Below, piece by piece: positions 61,929-64,000 of a stretch of DNA of 64,000 nucleotides; the first letter of the stretch is position 1, and the number at the start of each line of letters is the position of its first letter. The stretch lies in the NCBI RefSeq assembly GCF_000701445.1, contig NZ_JNIX01000013.1, positions 124,001-188,000 of the forward strand. Direction: 5' to 3'. Source of the DNA: Brevundimonas bacteroides DSM 4726 (GTDB lineage: Bacteria > Pseudomonadota > Alphaproteobacteria > Caulobacterales > Caulobacteraceae). Made by a program: the position numbers and the translations under genes. The notes under the pieces were generated by a model. The model worked only from the letters and a program-made list of their open reading frames with translations, had not been told where the DNA came from and searched no databases.

Positions 61929-62363
61929 TCAGTTGACCTTGGCCGGATCCGGCGGTGCGGGCGGCAGGGCGGCGCAGGGGACGCCGTCTTCCTTGAGGGC
62001 CCTGACCTCGGCGGGGGTGGCCTCGCCGTAGATTTCGCGCTTCTCGGACTTGCCTTCGTGGATGGCGCGGGCCTCGCGGGCGAAGGCGTCGCCGACGTAG
62101 TCGAAGTTCTGCTCGACGTGGGAGCGGACCTCGCGGGCCATCTCCATCATCATGGTCTGCATCTTCTGCGCGACCTCGGGGGCAGGGGCGGAGCGCTTCG
62201 TTCCGGCGACAGCGGGGGCCATGATCTGCTTGGAGACCTGGCGCGAGCCGCAGAAGGGGCACTCGACCAGCCCGCGCGCGGACTGGTCGTCGTAGTCGGA
62301 GGAGGAGCCGAACCAGGCCTCGAAGCCGTGGTCGGCGTCGCAGTGGAGGGCGTAGCGGATCAT
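61929..62363 (-). CDS. DUF1178 zinc-ribbon protein
   Basis: 144 residues. MIRYALHCDADHGFEAWFGS then DQSARGLVECPFCGSRQVSK is the DUF1178 pattern; the CPFC pair with another Cys (HCDADH) may bind zinc. The rest is helical and acidic. Function unknown; conserved in Alphaproteobacteria next to the nitrilase gene. Overlaps it by 4 bases. Confidence 0.85.
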   Translation of the reverse strand: MIRYALHCDADHGFEAWFGSSSDYDDQSARGLVECPFCGSRQVSKQIMAPAVAGTKRSAPAPEVAQKMQTMMMEMAREVRSHVEQNFDYVGDAFAREARAIHEGKSEKREIYGEATPAEVRALKEDGVPCAALPPAPPDPAKVN

Positions 62364-63196
62364 TGCGGGGCGATGAACTCGCGGTCGTGGGTCAGGGCCG
62401 GGATCGCGGCGCGGGCGCGGGCGACCTCGGAGAGATCGAGGCTGGCGTGCAGCACACCGGGGGCGTCATGGTCAAGTTTCGCGATCACCTCGCCCCACGG
62501 CGAGACGACGGTGGAGCGGCCCCAGGTCTTGCGGCCATCCTCGTGCAGCCCGCCTTGCGCGGGGGCCAGGACGAAGGCGCCCGTCTCGATGGCGCGGGCG
62601 CGCAGCAGGGTCTCCCAGTGGGCCTCGCCGGTCGGGACGGTGAAAGCGGCGGGCACGGCGATCAGGGCGGCGTTGGCCTTGGCCAGTTGCCGGAACAGGT
62701 GGGGGAAGCGCACGTCGTAGCAGACGGTCAGGCCGAGCCGTCCCCACGGCGTGTCGGCCACGGCGGCCGCGTCGCCCGGCCGGATGGTGGCGCTCTCGCG
62801 ATAGGTCTCGCCGTTCGGCAGGTCGACGTCGAAGACATGCAGCTTGTCGTAGCGGGCGACGATGGTCCCCGCCGCGTCGATCAGCAGGGAGCGGTTGGCG
62901 GCGCGATCGTCGCCCGTGTGGCCTGAGCGCACGATGGCCGAGCCGATCAGCAGCCAGACGTCCAGCTCGGTGGCGAGGCGGCGCAGGCCGATGACGCAGG
63001 GGTCCTGGTCCTCGTCGGTGATGGCGGCGGCGCGGCGGTCGCGGCGCTGTTCGAGGAGGTTCGTGCCTTCCGGCGTCAGGATCAGTTTGGCGCCCTCGCT
63101 CGCCGCCTGTCGGATCAGGGGCTCGACGTGCGCAAGGCCCGCCTCGGCGGTGGCCGGGGTGCGGGTCTGGATCAGGGCGATGGGCAGCCCCGACAT
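62360..63196 (-). CDS. carbon-nitrogen hydrolase (Nit1/omega-amidase-like)
   Basis: 278 residues. Catalytic Glu-Lys-Cys triad of the nitrilase superfamily: Glu in KLILTPEGTNLLE, Lys in YDKLHVFDVDLPNGETYRES and Cys in LGLTVCYDVRFPHLFRQLAK. The VDLPNGETYRES and HWETLLRARAIETGAFVLAP blocks match the Nit group that removes deaminated glutathione. It sits directly downstream of grxC (2-base gap), which suits a thiol-repair role. Confidence 0.88.
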   Translation of the reverse strand: MSGLPIALIQTRTPATAEAGLAHVEPLIRQAASEGAKLILTPEGTNLLEQRRDRRAAAITDEDQDPCVIGLRRLATELDVWLLIGSAIVRSGHTGDDRAANRSLLIDAAGTIVARYDKLHVFDVDLPNGETYRESATIRPGDAAAVADTPWGRLGLTVCYDVRFPHLFRQLAKANAALIAVPAAFTVPTGEAHWETLLRARAIETGAFVLAPAQGGLHEDGRKTWGRSTVVSPWGEVIAKLDHDAPGVLHASLDLSEVARARAAIPALTHDREFIAPQ

Positions 63197-63198
63197 CG

Positions 63199-63456
63199 TC
63201 AGGCGGCCAGGAGCGGGTCGAGCTCGCCCTTGCGGTCCAGCGCGTGCAGGTCGTCGGACCCGCCGATGTGGCGACCGTCGATGAAGATCTGGGGGAAGGT
63301 CATGCGGCCGCCCGACTTCTCGACCATCTCGGCCTTCTTCGCCGGATCGAAGGCGGCGACGATCTCGGTGAAATCGATGCCCTTGCGGTCCAGCAGACCC
63401 ATGGCGGCGATGCAGTAGGGGCAGCCGGGCTTGGTGTACATCACGACGTCGGCCAA
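63199..63456 (-). CDS. grxC: glutaredoxin 3
   Basis: 85 residues from TTG 63456, supported by CGGAG 8 bases upstream. Dithiol active site CPYC at 12-15, cis-Pro in GRMTFPQIFIDGRHIGGSDD and the glutathione-binding GG. Reduces disulfides and glutathionylated proteins. Follows comF and precedes the nitrilase gene on the same strand. Confidence 0.93.
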   Translation of the reverse strand: MADVVMYTKPGCPYCIAAMGLLDRKGIDFTEIVAAFDPAKKAEMVEKSGGRMTFPQIFIDGRHIGGSDDLHALDRKGELDPLLAA

Positions 63457-63491
63457 GGCGGGAACTCCGGAAAAACTGGGTCGAGATCGGA

Positions 63492-64000
63492 CTATGTAGG
63501 CGGTTCGCGCGCGGTTCGCACCCTCGCCACGACGGCGAGGTCCACGGCGCGGGCTCCGGCCTCCAGAAGGGCGGTGGCGCAGGCCTCGGCCGTGGCTCCG
63601 GTGGTCAGGACGTCGTCGATCAGCAGGATGCGACGACCGCGCACGCGACGGGCTCCGGCCTCGGTGACGGCGAAGGCGGACTTGACGTTGAGGCGACGGC
63701 CCCGGGCGCTGCGGCCGCCCTGCGTCTCGGTGGCGCGGGCGCGGATCAGGGCGTCGGGCAGGTAGTCGCGCCGCGCGTCTCGGGCCAGAGGGCGCGCGAT
63801 CTCGGCGGCCTGGTTGAAGCGGCGTGTCAGCAGGCGTCCGGGATGCAGCGGCACCGGGGCGATAGCGTCGGCGGCCTCAATCAGGGGGGCGGCAGCGCGC
63901 GAGAGCCAGCGCGCGAAGAGAGGCGCGAACTGCTGCTGGTCGCCGTGCTTGAACTTCAGGATCAGACCGCGCGAGGCCTCGTCGTAGACGCAGGCCGCCC
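63492..64000 (-). CDS. ComF-family phosphoribosyltransferase-like protein, N-terminus outside window
   Basis: The frame is open from the window edge to TAG/TGA at 63492, 168 codons visible. Blocks typical of ComF: CVYDEASRGLILKFKHGDQQ, PVPLHPGRLLTRRFNQAAEI (ALP.RLRRRGFNQA type) and the PRPP loop RILLIDDVLTTGATAEACAT. The N-terminal zinc finger would lie outside the window. ComF is linked to DNA uptake or GntX-like phosphoribosyl transfer. Downstream gene is grxC. Confidence 0.9.
   Translation of the reverse strand, partial: AACVYDEASRGLILKFKHGDQQQFAPLFARWLSRAAAPLIEAADAIAPVPLHPGRLLTRRFNQAAEIARPLARDARRDYLPDALIRARATETQGGRSARGRRLNVKSAFAVTEAGARRVRGRRILLIDDVLTTGATAEACATALLEAGARAVDLAVVARVRTAREPPT

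Overview
The window is high-GC bacterial chromosome and reads as an alphaproteobacterium of the order Caulobacterales, most likely Brevundimonas or a close relative. The evidence is a PodJ-type polarity factor, the cell-cycle regulator GcrA with GANTC (CcrM-type) sites in front of it, very dense coding with many 1-17 base overlaps, frequent GTG/TTG starts, and gene families typical of the group (TIGR02186 protein, DUF1178, DUF6265, BTLCP protease). I see no plasmid or insertion sequence and no CRISPR array. This assignment rests on recognised families; no search was run.

Layout. 1-1117: a less GC-rich accessory edge with a two-gene unit (Nmad2-like PUA-type protein plus a truncated HTH protein). 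1118-3714: a small gene, a small-terminase-like gene and a GTA/phage large terminase that carries palindromic repeats inside its reading frame. No portal, protease or capsid gene follows. 3760-7392: ferric iron ABC importer (fbpC, fbpB, fbpA). 7572-13324: periplasmic M16 peptidase, degenerate SNase-like protein, small zincin, alanine dehydrogenase and its divergent Lrp-type regulator. 13429-21749: a seven-gene envelope polysaccharide locus (BTLCP protease, membrane-anchored helical protein, Ala/Gly-rich secreted protein, outer-membrane beta-barrel, Wzc-type tyrosine kinase, O-antigen ligase/polymerase, SleB hydrolase) with no glycosyltransferase or Wza-type exporter. 21754-26757: bioB, a secreted amidohydrolase, and DUF3429, TIGR02186 and TauE/SafE membrane proteins.

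26856-36114: podJ; argD-lipoprotein-argF as a tightly packed unit; M28 peptidase; ABC-2 permease; gcrA. Two families of dispersed hairpin repeats lie on both sides of gcrA, and these are the same families that interrupt the terminase gene. 36481-49987: housekeeping genes (apaG, dCTP deaminase, MFS and cupin, dapE, infC with a probable AUU start, rsmB, kup, Rrf2 regulator and SDR, marC, pyrF, PAP2 phosphatase). 50256-56894: nrdA with candidate NrdR boxes, DUF418 protein, succinate-semialdehyde dehydrogenase, gamma-glutamyltransferase lipoprotein, tRNA-Arg(ACG). 57007-60969: a molybdenum cofactor operon moaA-moaD-moaE-moaB-moaC-moeA. 60974-64000: a minus-strand run of comF, grxC, a nitrilase-family amidase, DUF1178, DUF6265 and a GNAT acetyltransferase.

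The most unusual signals are: (i) six copies of a 40-base hairpin repeat whose inner stem varies by compensatory base changes, two of them inserted in frame in the terminase between its ATPase motifs; (ii) a lipoprotein gene between argD and argF; (iii) the polysaccharide locus pairing a LapG-like protease with a low-complexity Ala/Gly protein; (iv) regulatory sites at gcrA, podJ, nrdA and infC.
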